In this document: piece by piece, positions 26,579-34,572 of the stretch | How the letters are laid out: the number at the start of each line of letters is the position of its first letter | Position numbering within the stretch: position 1 is the stretch's first letter | Position numbers and translations under genes: made by a program | The notes under the pieces: generated by a model | Told to the model about the DNA's origin: nothing | The model's input: the letters and a program-made list of their open reading frames with translations, nothing else | Database searches by the model: none | Origin: Chitinophaga pollutisoli | GTDB lineage: Bacteria; Bacteroidota; Bacteroidia; Chitinophagales; Chitinophagaceae | DNA length: 64,000 nt | Assembly (NCBI RefSeq): GCF_038396755.1 | Contig: NZ_CP149822.1 | Location: 5,672,001 to 5,736,000, forward strand | Reading direction: 5' to 3'

Positions 26579-27832
26579 TTACCTGTTGTTCCGCCGGATC
26601 ATCGCGAAATTCACGATCCACTGGAAAGCGATGAACCCGCCGGCATAGATGAGGAACCACAGCGAGAAGGCTTCGCCCGTAATGAATCCCGAGGCAATCG
26701 CGCCGAGGGCCAGCACGCCGAGGCCGTAAATAAAGACCTGCATCAGCGCCGGCTGTTTGAACTGCTTGTTGCGCACACTCAGCGGGATCATGTAAGAAAT
26801 CCCGGCAAATGTCATCGCCAGCCATCCCGCGCCGCCTACGGTAAAAAGCCCCACCGCGCCGATAACCGCCACAGCCAGGCTCACCGCCACGCCATTGGAC
26901 GCGCTGATCTCCTTGCGGTCGAGCATGTACCGCCCGTACTTATTGAACCGCAAAAACAGGTTGCTCACCGGCTCCATGATCCAGGTCGAAAATGCGAACG
27001 CGATCAGGATATAAACGACCGGCATCAGGTATGGCGCCAGTTCGGGGTTGGATTGCGCCGTATTGCTGAGGAACTTCGTGGCCAGGTATAACCCGATAAT
27101 GAAGATCCACTGGAACTTCTCGCTGAGCTTCGACATAAAAAACGCATACTTCAAAAACAGCCTGTACACGAGATAGCGGCTCTTCAGCGCCTCGATCATG
27201 CCGGCCTGCGCCATGCTCATCGACGGGTCGATACGCAGCGATTCCCGGAAATGCTCCAGCGCTTTTTTTGCGTCGCCTTTTTCGAGCAGGCCCCAGCCGT
27301 AGTTGGCATGCGTGTAGGCGTTCTCGGGATCGTGCCGGAAAGCGTCTTCCATCCCTTCAAAACTTTCCTGCTTCCGGTTTAGTTTCAACAGCGCCGTGCT
27401 GCGGGCGTTGAGGGCATACACGTTTTCCGGGTCCACCTGCAAAGCCTGTTCCGCATAGGAAAGCGCTTCGGCGAATTTCTTCCGCTGGATTAGCACCATG
27501 GCGTAAATGGCGTAGTAAGATGCCTCCTGCGGGTCGAGGCGGATGGATTCGCGGAGGTCGGCTTCCGCGGCGTCGAATTGTTCTTTATTGAGGTGGATGC
27601 GCGCGCGCTGGTAATACAAACGGTCGTCCGTAGGGTCGATGCCGATTGTGTCGTTCACGATCTGCAGGGCTTCGTCGTGCTCATCCAGCTGGATCTTCAC
27701 TTCCGCGAGCAGCCCCAGGGCGTTCACGTCCATGGGGTAGCGCGCCAGCGATTGTTGAATAGCGGTTTCCGCTTCGCGGTATTTACGATGCTGCATGAGG
27801 AATACGGCCCGGTCTATCAGGTTCTGCTCCAT
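26579..27832 (-). CDS. TPR protein with C-terminal membrane domain
   Basis: 417 residues from the ATG at 27832 (MEQNLIDRAVFLMQHRKYREAE), two bases after the stop of the AAA+ gene. Residues about 1-200 are five or six tetratricopeptide repeats (ALQVDPENVYALNARSTALLKL, HANYGWGLLEKGDAKKALEHF). Residues about 225-405 hold four or five hydrophobic segments (FIIGLYLATKFLS, APYLMPVVYILIAFAF, VAVSLAVAVIGAVGLF, and two more). The TPRs should face the cytoplasm and dock partner proteins to the membrane. It is the last gene of a three-gene operon and probably anchors the complex; no enzyme domain is seen. Confidence 0.85.
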   Translation of the reverse strand: MEQNLIDRAVFLMQHRKYREAETAIQQSLARYPMDVNALGLLAEVKIQLDEHDEALQIVNDTIGIDPTDDRLYYQRARIHLNKEQFDAAEADLRESIRLDPQEASYYAIYAMVLIQRKKFAEALSYAEQALQVDPENVYALNARSTALLKLNRKQESFEGMEDAFRHDPENAYTHANYGWGLLEKGDAKKALEHFRESLRIDPSMSMAQAGMIEALKSRYLVYRLFLKYAFFMSKLSEKFQWIFIIGLYLATKFLSNTAQSNPELAPYLMPVVYILIAFAFSTWIMEPVSNLFLRFNKYGRYMLDRKEISASNGVAVSLAVAVIGAVGLFTVGGAGWLAMTFAGISYMIPLSVRNKQFKQPALMQVFIYGLGVLALGAIASGFITGEAFSLWFLIYAGGFIAFQWIVNFAMIRRNNR

Positions 27833-27834
27833 GG

Positions 27835-29157
27835 TTATTTCATATTTTTCAGGTATAGGAGGATGTCGTCGTACAGCCCGGCTTCGTTGGCGTACAGCGC
27901 GAAATTTTTTGCGGTGGAAAACCATTCCCGCGTGCTGGCGCGGTGGCGTTTGGCAGCCGCCAGTAAGTCTTTGGTGCGGATGGGCTGGGGGATGCCGTCT
28001 TTGAAAGACTCTTCCAGCCTGGCTTCCACCGCCATATCGATCACGGCTTCGATGTCGGCGCCGGAGAACTCGGGGATTTGTTTGCTAATGGATTCATAAT
28101 CGATCTGCTCCACCGGTTTGTGCTGCAATTTCTTTTGCAGCATGGCCGTGCGCGCGGGCTGGTCCGGCGGTGGCACGAAAATCATCCGGTCGAACCGCCC
28201 GGGCCGGCGGAAGGCGGGGTCCATATGCCAGGGCGTATTGGTGGCGCCGAGGATGAGGATGCCGGAGTTATCGTATTCCACCCCGTCAAGCTCCTGTAAA
28301 AACTGGTTGATCAGCTGCCGCCCGGCGGATTGCTTCATATCGTTGCGGTTGGCGCCGATGGCGTCGATTTCGTCGAAGAACAGCACGCAGGGCGTATTGT
28401 TCCGCGCATATTCGAAAATCCGGTGCAGGTTTTTTTCACTGTTGCCGAGGTACATGTCCAGGATCTCGTTGAGGCCCACGTTGATGAAGCGTGCGTTCAC
28501 CTGCCCGGCCGTTGCCTTCGCGATCATGGTTTTACCGCAGCCGGGAGGGCCGTAGAGCAAAATGCTCCCGCCTGTCTTTTTCCCATAAGCGGCATACAGC
28601 TCGGGGTGCTGCATGGGGCGGATGATCTTGACGTCGATTTCCTTTTTCACATGTTCCATCCCGCTCACGTCCGTAAACGTGATATCGGGCTTCTGCATGA
28701 ATTGTGTGATATTGTCATCATCATATTCCTCATCGTCGTCCGACAGGTCGCCGGAATAACTGCGGACGCGCAGCTTGCTGTCCAGTTCCGGATCCGAGAA
28801 TTCGGGATGGAGGTCGAGCAGTTGCTGGTAGGTGCGTGCGGCCGTGTCCATATCGTTTTCCTTCAGGGAGGAGCGGGTATAGAGCAGGAGCACGTCGAGA
28901 TTGTCGGGCTGCGTGCGCAGGAGGTCTTCCAGGATCACGTTGCAGGTGGCGTAGGCGCCTTTGCGGTAATACACTTTGGCCAGGCCGATGAGGGCTTTTT
29001 CGCCGGGGGCTTTGCCCAGGGCTTCGCGGAACTCCTGCTCGGCTTCGTCGAAGCGCTCCATTTGCAGGAGGGTTTCGGCGAGGTGGAGGCGCAGCGGCAC
29101 ATTGTCGGGCGAGTATTTCAGCGCCTCGCGGAGGCTGTCGATCGTTTGTTGTGACAT
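27835..29157 (-). CDS. TPR-AAA+ ATPase (SpoVK/FtsH-like single AAA domain)
   Basis: 440 residues from the ATG at 29157 (MSQQTIDSLREALKYS). Residues 1-125 are TPR-like helices (LHLAETLLQMERFDEAEQEF). An acidic linker (138-149, DLSDDDEEYDDD) leads to one AAA+ module: Walker A GPPGCGKT at 203-210, Walker B LFFDEIDA near 259-266, sensor 1 GATN near 304-307, and the arginine-finger segment RRPGRFD near 317-323. The C-terminal lid (SGADIEAVIDMAVEARLEESF) is of the classical FtsH/p97 clade. No protease or second ATPase domain. It should remodel a partner protein in an ATP-driven hexamer. Second gene of the DACNV operon, 29 bases after the first. Confidence 0.9.
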   Translation of the reverse strand: MSQQTIDSLREALKYSPDNVPLRLHLAETLLQMERFDEAEQEFREALGKAPGEKALIGLAKVYYRKGAYATCNVILEDLLRTQPDNLDVLLLYTRSSLKENDMDTAARTYQQLLDLHPEFSDPELDSKLRVRSYSGDLSDDDEEYDDDNITQFMQKPDITFTDVSGMEHVKKEIDVKIIRPMQHPELYAAYGKKTGGSILLYGPPGCGKTMIAKATAGQVNARFINVGLNEILDMYLGNSEKNLHRIFEYARNNTPCVLFFDEIDAIGANRNDMKQSAGRQLINQFLQELDGVEYDNSGILILGATNTPWHMDPAFRRPGRFDRMIFVPPPDQPARTAMLQKKLQHKPVEQIDYESISKQIPEFSGADIEAVIDMAVEARLEESFKDGIPQPIRTKDLLAAAKRHRASTREWFSTAKNFALYANEAGLYDDILLYLKNMK

Positions 29158-29186
29158 AGCATTGAAATCAGGGATCAGAAAATAGG

Positions 29187-30371
29187 TCAGATGAGCAGCA
29201 CGTCTATCCGGTGCGCCATCACGATCTGCGATTCGGGCGACCAGGAGAAGACGGTGAAATACCCATCCTGGGATGCTACCAGGGCCTGCGCGTCGTGTTG
29301 GTCGAACACGAATTGCGCGGCGGAAAGGTGGCGGGTGCCGCCAAGGCGGGAAGGGTGCATGAGCAGTGGCTGCCGGTCGGTCACCGGTTCGGAAAGCAGT
29401 ACTTCCTCTATCGGCCGGGAGGTGCCTGCGCGGGTGATCTTGGCGCCGAAAGCGAGCAGCTCGTGGCGGTCGTTGATGATGGTGGCGCCGTCGACCGCCG
29501 TAAGCCCCGTTACGTAGGCTACTTCGCGGCGCAGGGCATTCTGCCAGTATATTTCGCTGGATGCTTCCCCGTCTTGCCGGATCAGATCGGCTACGCCGCT
29601 GAAAGCGGGAGACACGGGGTAGGTGAGCGGCTGCACGATGGACTCTTTCCATTTTTCGTGCTGGTGCGGGGTGACCAGCAGGGTACCCCCGCGCCCGTGC
29701 GCCCGCATCGATACCGCGATCTGTATGAGCACGTTCACCGGGTGATTCCAGAGCGGGGAAGCGTGAATGCCGAGCAGGGAGGTGAGCATGCTGGGGCAAT
29801 CCGTCTTGATGCCGCATTGTTCATTCACCACCTTCACCGAATCGCCCTGCAACACGGCCACGTTGATGAACTTGCCAAGCCCCGCGGCGCGGCGGTGCTT
29901 CACCACCAGCAGTCCCGGTTCCGACACGTCGAGCACGAAGCAGTATTTCGGGAGGGTGAGGGTGGTGCCCCATACATACAATTCCCCGTCATCTTCCCAT
30001 ATTCCCACATGCACGCCCGCGCGCTCCACGCCGGGTGCGAGCTTGGCCAGCACTTTCGGCGAATACGGCAACCGGTGCTCAAACAGCATGGGTTTGCCCG
30101 CTTCCGAAGGTTGCAGGTAAGCGATAGATATGCGGGTAGGGAGGCCTTCCTCTTTCCGTAAACTGGCCCAGAAAGCCACGTCGATGATCTGTTCGATCCG
30201 GCGGGCGGAGGGCACGCTGGCCAGACCGTCGTCTTCCTGCCGGGCACGGGCTTCGTCCTGGTGCCGCAGGAAATGCGATGCAATCGTTCCGGCCACATTC
30301 GCAGCCGCCGCGTAGGTGCTGCCATTCTTCCATTCCATAATCACGTTTCTTGGAGGTGCTAATTTAGACAT
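29187..30371 (-). CDS. Diadenylate-cyclase-like (DACNV-type) putative nucleotide-sensor protein
   Basis: 394 residues from the ATG at 30371; the ATG at 30338 is an alternative start. The C-terminal third resembles a DisA_N/DAC fold: TAVDGATIINDRHELLAFGAKI (about 291-312) matches the DGA nucleotide-binding loop, and GGTRHLSAAQFVFDQHDAQALVASQDGYFTVFS (about 344-376) matches the GTRHRSA loop and following strands. The second catalytic motif RHR reads RHL, so cyclase activity is doubtful and the family is thought to act as a nucleotide or second-messenger sensor. The N-terminal 260 residues are not recognised. It heads an operon with the AAA+ and TPR-membrane genes and is divergent from the T9SS gene. 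The fold assignment is from memory of motifs, not a search. Confidence 0.65.
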   Translation of the reverse strand: MSKLAPPRNVIMEWKNGSTYAAAANVAGTIASHFLRHQDEARARQEDDGLASVPSARRIEQIIDVAFWASLRKEEGLPTRISIAYLQPSEAGKPMLFEHRLPYSPKVLAKLAPGVERAGVHVGIWEDDGELYVWGTTLTLPKYCFVLDVSEPGLLVVKHRRAAGLGKFINVAVLQGDSVKVVNEQCGIKTDCPSMLTSLLGIHASPLWNHPVNVLIQIAVSMRAHGRGGTLLVTPHQHEKWKESIVQPLTYPVSPAFSGVADLIRQDGEASSEIYWQNALRREVAYVTGLTAVDGATIINDRHELLAFGAKITRAGTSRPIEEVLLSEPVTDRQPLLMHPSRLGGTRHLSAAQFVFDQHDAQALVASQDGYFTVFSWSPESQIVMAHRIDVLLI

Positions 30372-30532
30372 TTCCGGGGCAATCGGGCCATTTAGTGCGG
30401 CACATGGCATCAAACGGTATGATTGGAGGCCGCCATCTTACCCAAACCAGTAAATTCTGTGTTGTTTTTCCCGTCGCATTCCCCTTCGCATACTTTTTTG
30501 ACTATCTTGTACGCCTATCGCCGACTCCTGTC

Positions 30533-32473
30533 ATGAAGAGCGCACTCAGCCTTATTTCCTGCCTGTTTTTTGCGTTGGCTCCCGCATGGGCACAGATACA
30601 GCAGCCATATATTCTCAACGGCTCCGCTACACAGCAGAGCTGCAATTGTTATGTGCTCACACAAGACCAGCTCCAATCCGGCGGTTCGGTATGGAATAAA
30701 AATAAAATCAGCCTCCTTCAGTCTTTCGATTATACTTTCGAAATCTTTCTCGGGTGTAAAGACCAGACCGGGGCCGACGGGATCGGGTTCATCCTCCAGA
30801 CCGAAGGCACCAATCTCGGCGGTATAGGGCAGGGTATGGGGTTCCAGGGCGTTTCGCCATCGGTGGGCATCCTCATCGATACCTGGCACAATGCCGACGA
30901 GAACGATCCCGCTTTCGATCATATTTCCATCCAGATTAACGGCGAATCGGACCACGGCGCGCCCCAGAATCTCGCCGGGCCCGCGCAGTTGTTGGCCGGG
31001 GTCGACAATATCGAAGACTGCCAATGGCACCTGTTCCGCATCCGCTGGAACGCCACGGCCCATCAATTCGATATATGGGTCGACGGACAGCTGCGGCTCA
31101 CCACCGTCATCGACCTGGTAGCCGACGTATTTGGCAACGATCCGATGGTGTACTGGGGCTTCGCCGGTGCTACGGCGGGCGCTTCCAACCTGCAGCAATT
31201 CTGTGCGGCCCTCCATCCCGAATTCCAGTTCGACAATGGTCAGATCCTTTGCGACGGCACGCCGGTCACGTTCCGCGACAATTCCAGCACTTTCGGCGCC
31301 ATCACGCGCTGGTACTGGGACCTGGGCGATGGTACCAAAATAACCGATCCGCTTCCCGCGGCGCATACCTATCCGGCGGCAGGTAAGTATGAAGTGAAAA
31401 TGGTGATAGAAGACAACAGCGGATGCATCTCCGACACGCTCCGGAACACCGTCACCATCGGTTCCTGGCCCGAGCCCGCGTTTACACCGGACCGGCTCTG
31501 CCTCGGTGATCCGTTGCAATTGAACGATGCCACGAAAATAGAAGTGGGCAGCCCGGGCAGCTGGCGGTGGAACTTCGGCGGCGGCCGTACCGCGACCACG
31601 CGGAATCCCCTGGCGCCCTTCACCGCTCCCGGAACGTATCCCGTAACGCTGGAAGCCACGTCTGCCGAGGGTTGTGTGGCAACGGTCACGCAGAACGTAG
31701 CGGTTTATCAGTCTCCGGAGATCGCCGCCACAGCGGCACATGCCTGTATCGGAGAAGTGACGGAGCTGCGGGCGCAGCACCTCACGCCGGGCGTCAATAT
31801 CACGGAATGGAAATGGACGGTGAACAATGACGCGGAAATCAACCGGCAAAATACTTCCTACCAATTTACCCGGGGCGGCAAATACCCCGTGATGGTGCAG
31901 GCAACATCCGGCGATGGATGCGCGTCCAAACCGGTTTCGCTGGAAGCCGTGGTAACCGACATTGCGCTGTACGCCGGTCCCGATACCACGATCGCCCGGG
32001 GGCAGCCGTTGCGCATGCATCCCGCCGCAACGGGCGAAAGGCTCATTTATGAATGGTGGCCGGCGAACAGTCTCAGCGACGCCTCCGCGCCGGATGCCAT
32101 CGCGATTCCCGATAGGGACCAGTTATACCGTTTGATTGTGCGCTCACCGGAAGGTTGCGTGCAGGAAGATGAATTGATGGTGAAAGTCTATACCGGGCCG
32201 GAATTTTACGTGCCCACGGCTTTTACACCTAATAACGACGGCGTGAACGACCGTTTTCGGGTCATTGCGCCGGGTGTTCCTCAGTTGGGGTATTTCCGGG
32301 TATGGGACAGATGGGGAAAGTTGGTCTGGGAAGCGAAATCGCTGTCCGACTTCTGGAATGGCGAGCAAAACGGGCGGCCCGCATCGGCGGGCACGTATGT
32401 GTGGGTGGTGGAAGGAACGGATTATACCGGCCGGAAGTTCAGCCGGCAGGGAACGGTGACCCTCATCCGCTGA
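30533..32473 (+). CDS. Large surface protein with L-type lectin-like and PKD domains and T9SS type B sorting domain
   Basis: 646 residues from the ATG at 30533, signal peptide MKSALSLISCLFFALAPAWAQ. Residues about 20-240 match a bacterial L-type lectin fold (GADGIGFILQTEG, GILIDTWHNADENDPAFDHISIQIN, ending WGFAGATAG). Three PKD-like repeats follow at about 240-500, the first clear (RWYWDLGDGTKITDP, AHTYPAAGKYEVKMVIED). The last 90 residues hold the gliding-motility-associated C-terminal (CHU_C) domain: PTAFTPNNDGVNDRFRV and GTYVWVVEGTDYTGRKFSRQGTVTLIR, the signal for type IX secretion and surface attachment. It probably binds polysaccharide at the cell surface. Confidence 0.9.
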   Translation: MKSALSLISCLFFALAPAWAQIQQPYILNGSATQQSCNCYVLTQDQLQSGGSVWNKNKISLLQSFDYTFEIFLGCKDQTGADGIGFILQTEGTNLGGIGQGMGFQGVSPSVGILIDTWHNADENDPAFDHISIQINGESDHGAPQNLAGPAQLLAGVDNIEDCQWHLFRIRWNATAHQFDIWVDGQLRLTTVIDLVADVFGNDPMVYWGFAGATAGASNLQQFCAALHPEFQFDNGQILCDGTPVTFRDNSSTFGAITRWYWDLGDGTKITDPLPAAHTYPAAGKYEVKMVIEDNSGCISDTLRNTVTIGSWPEPAFTPDRLCLGDPLQLNDATKIEVGSPGSWRWNFGGGRTATTRNPLAPFTAPGTYPVTLEATSAEGCVATVTQNVAVYQSPEIAATAAHACIGEVTELRAQHLTPGVNITEWKWTVNNDAEINRQNTSYQFTRGGKYPVMVQATSGDGCASKPVSLEAVVTDIALYAGPDTTIARGQPLRMHPAATGERLIYEWWPANSLSDASAPDAIAIPDRDQLYRLIVRSPEGCVQEDELMVKVYTGPEFYVPTAFTPNNDGVNDRFRVIAPGVPQLGYFRVWDRWGKLVWEAKSLSDFWNGEQNGRPASAGTYVWVVEGTDYTGRKFSRQGTVTLIR

Positions 32474-32490
32474 TTCCTTACTTTTGCCCT

Positions 32491-32880
32491 ATGCTGCAAC
32501 TGCAAAACATCCACCATATCGCCATCATTTGTTCCGATTACGCCCGCTCCAAAGCTTTTTACACGGAAGTGCTGGGCTGCACGATTGTGGCTGAACATTA
32601 CCGCGCCGCCCGCGATTCCTGGAAGCTGGACCTGGCGCTGAACGGATCCTATATCATCGAACTTTTTTCCTTTCCTGATCCGCCCGCCCGCGTTTCGTCG
32701 CCCGAAGCGCGCGGCCTGCGCCACCTGGCATTTGCCGTGCAAGATGTGGCGGCTTCCGTAGCGATGCTGGAGCAACATGGCGTCGTCTGCGAGGCGGTGC
32801 GCGCCGACGAATTCACCGGCAAAAAATTCACATTCTTCACCGATCCCGACGGGCTTCCACTCGAATTATACGAAATATGA
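32491..32880 (+). CDS. VOC family protein (YaeR/glyoxalase-like)
   Basis: 129 residues: paired beta-alpha-beta-beta-beta modules of the vicinal oxygen chelate fold. Metal ligands as in glyoxalase I-like proteins are visible: His in NIHHIAIICSDY, Glu in YIIELFSF, His in GLRHLAFAVQD, and Glu in DPDGLPLELYEI. The ending TDPDGLPLELYE is the classic YaeR signature. The reaction is unknown. A TACTTTTG box lies four bases before the start, but with no matching -33 element. It follows the T9SS gene by 17 bases. Confidence 0.88.
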   Translation: MLQLQNIHHIAIICSDYARSKAFYTEVLGCTIVAEHYRAARDSWKLDLALNGSYIIELFSFPDPPARVSSPEARGLRHLAFAVQDVAASVAMLEQHGVVCEAVRADEFTGKKFTFFTDPDGLPLELYEI

Positions 32881-32891
32881 CATGATGGGTT

Positions 32892-34259
32892 TTACACCAG
32901 CAAAGCCGAAGGGTGTTGCCATGGGCCGCGATAAGGGCGTTGCAGCAGGCCGGTGGCTTCGTTGTCGCCTACGATGATCCTTTTGGAAGGGTCGTACACC
33001 ACAGGCCTTCCGGTTTGCATGGAAATATTGGCGAGGATACAGCTGGCGGTGCTGATGTGCCCGTCTTCAATATCCGCCACGGGCCTGCCTTTGGAGGCGA
33101 TGGCTTCGAGGAAGTTGAGCATATGGAGGCGGGTGGCGGGCGCGGCGTTCAGCTCGATGCCTTTCTCGTTGACATCTTCCGGATATTTTTCTTTTTCATA
33201 AACCACATCTTTGTGGATCGGGTCGCCTTTGCCTTGCGGGATGAAGTCGTACGACATCGTGCTGGCTTTCAGGGTGCCTTTTTCACCGTAAAGCGTAAAG
33301 GCCCAGGGGTATTTCGGATCCGCCGGCGTGCCCCAGGTGCGGTGTTGCCAGGTACAGTTGAGATCGTCGTATTCGAAAATGGCGGATTGCGTATCCGCGA
33401 TGTTGGATTTCCCTTCTTTCTGCACGTAAATGCCGCCCGTGGAAGAGATGCGCTTCGGCCACCCGAGCTGCAGCATCCAGCGAACCGTGTCAAACATATG
33501 GATGCACATATCGCCCATGATGCCGTTGCCGTATTCCATGAAGGTGCGCCACCAGCGGACGTGCGGCATGCCGTCGAACGGGCGGAGGGGTGCGGGGCCG
33601 GTCCACATTTCATAATCGAAATGATCGGGAACGGCCTGGACGGCGGGGTTGCCGTTGGCGCGCATATGGTAGTAGCAGCACATTTCGACATGGGATATCT
33701 TGCCCAGGAGCCCTGTGTCCACAATCGTTTTCTTCGCGTCGATGAGGTGCGGGGTGCTTTTGCGCTGGGTGCCCACCTGCACCGTTTTGCCGTATTTGCG
33801 CGCGGCGGCCAGCATGGCTTCGCCTTCCAGCACGTCTACGCTGATCGGCTTTTGTACATACACGTTCGCCCCTGATGTAAGGGCTTCGATGGTTTGCAGG
33901 GCATGCCAATGGTCAGGGGAGCCCACGAGTACGATATCCAGCTGGTTTTCGGAGAGCATCTTCCGGAAGTCGCGGTACAGTTTCGGTGTTTTACCGGATT
34001 TTTGCCGCTGCGCCACCATGGCGCCCGCTTCCTTCAACTGGTTTTCATCGGCATCGCACAGGGCGATCACCTGAACCGGCGCCACCTGCATCAACCGGAA
34101 AAGATCGCTTTTACCATACCAGCCGGTACCGATAAGGCCTACGCGATACGGTTTGTTGGGGTTTACGACGTCAAGGCCGTATGCGCCGAGGGCAGAAAGC
34201 GCCAGTGCCGCCGTTGCGCCTTTGAGAAAATGGCGGCGGTTGATATGAAAAGTGGTCAT
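32892..34259 (-). CDS. Gfo/Idh/MocA family oxidoreductase with Tat signal
   Basis: 455 residues from the ATG at 34259. MTTFHINRRHFLKGATAALALSALGAYG is a Tat signal (RRHFLK), so the folded, cofactor-loaded enzyme would be exported. The Rossmann NAD(P) motif GLIGTGWYG follows at about 43, and the EKPI-equivalent is VQKPISVD; a C-terminal alpha/beta domain with WHRTWGTP-type motifs completes the fold. Exported members oxidise sugar hydroxyls (for example at C3 of glycosides) or handle glycan cleavage by redox chemistry. It lies downstream of the second susCD pair on the same strand, 313 bases away, so it may be part of that locus or separate. Confidence 0.88.
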   Translation of the reverse strand: MTTFHINRRHFLKGATAALALSALGAYGLDVVNPNKPYRVGLIGTGWYGKSDLFRLMQVAPVQVIALCDADENQLKEAGAMVAQRQKSGKTPKLYRDFRKMLSENQLDIVLVGSPDHWHALQTIEALTSGANVYVQKPISVDVLEGEAMLAAARKYGKTVQVGTQRKSTPHLIDAKKTIVDTGLLGKISHVEMCCYYHMRANGNPAVQAVPDHFDYEMWTGPAPLRPFDGMPHVRWWRTFMEYGNGIMGDMCIHMFDTVRWMLQLGWPKRISSTGGIYVQKEGKSNIADTQSAIFEYDDLNCTWQHRTWGTPADPKYPWAFTLYGEKGTLKASTMSYDFIPQGKGDPIHKDVVYEKEKYPEDVNEKGIELNAAPATRLHMLNFLEAIASKGRPVADIEDGHISTASCILANISMQTGRPVVYDPSKRIIVGDNEATGLLQRPYRGPWQHPSALLV

Positions 34260-34322
34260 ATACGTGGAATTTGATAGGATTTCCTTAAAAATAGGGAATT
34301 GCCGGCAGTGATGCAAGGGCGG

Positions 34323-34366
34323 AATCCTTCAGCGATCCTTCAGGCATCCTTCAGTCATCCTCCAAG
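34323..34366. repeat. Four tandem 11-bp units (xATCCTTCAGx)
   Basis: Units at 34323-34333, 34334-34344, 34345-34355 and 34356-34366, each with ATCCTTCAG or the variant ATCCTCCAA. The period of exactly 11 bases is close to one helical turn. The array lies in the 313-base gene-free stretch 34260-34572 between Gfo/Idh and susD. Confidence 0.75.
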
Positions 34367-34423
34367 TAAACACCCTCAAACCTAAGCCAGCATTGGACAC
34401 GCTTGGAGGATCATTGAAGGATG
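34345..34423. repeat. 22-bp near-perfect inverted repeat overlapping the 11-bp array
   Basis: The left arm 34345-34366 (last two repeat units) and the right arm 34402-34423 are reverse complements at 20 of 22 positions. A 35-base spacer separates them. It could form a long RNA hairpin or act as a paired protein-binding site. No T tract follows, so it is not a simple terminator. Confidence 0.7.
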
Positions 34424-34507
34424 TCAGTAGGCTGTCAGTAGTCCGGAAATATACAGTTGTTGTCCCGCTTATTTACAAGTTGTTTTAAATCAACACCTTT
34501 AATGGCA

Positions 34508-34533
34508 AGCGGCCGCCGAAACCGGCGACCGCT
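34508..34533. other. GC-rich hairpin downstream of the second susD
   Basis: AGCGGCCGCCG (34508-34518) and CGGCGACCGCT (34523-34533) form a stem with one C-A mismatch. It lies just after the susD stop on the minus strand but has no clear T tract, so it may be a 3' end stabiliser rather than a terminator. Confidence 0.45.
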
Positions 34534-34572
34534 GTTCTTAATTGTGCTTAAGGGGATGTATATCGCTAATCG

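Noticed and set aside
32479..32486. TACTTTTG four bases before the VOC start as a leaderless promoter
   Set aside because: Exact -7 match but no TTG/TTTG about 19 bases upstream, and the T9SS gene ends only 17 bases before; chance match is likely.
34508..34533. Terminator for the second susCD locus
   Set aside because: Good hairpin but no T tract on either side; listed as a hairpin only.
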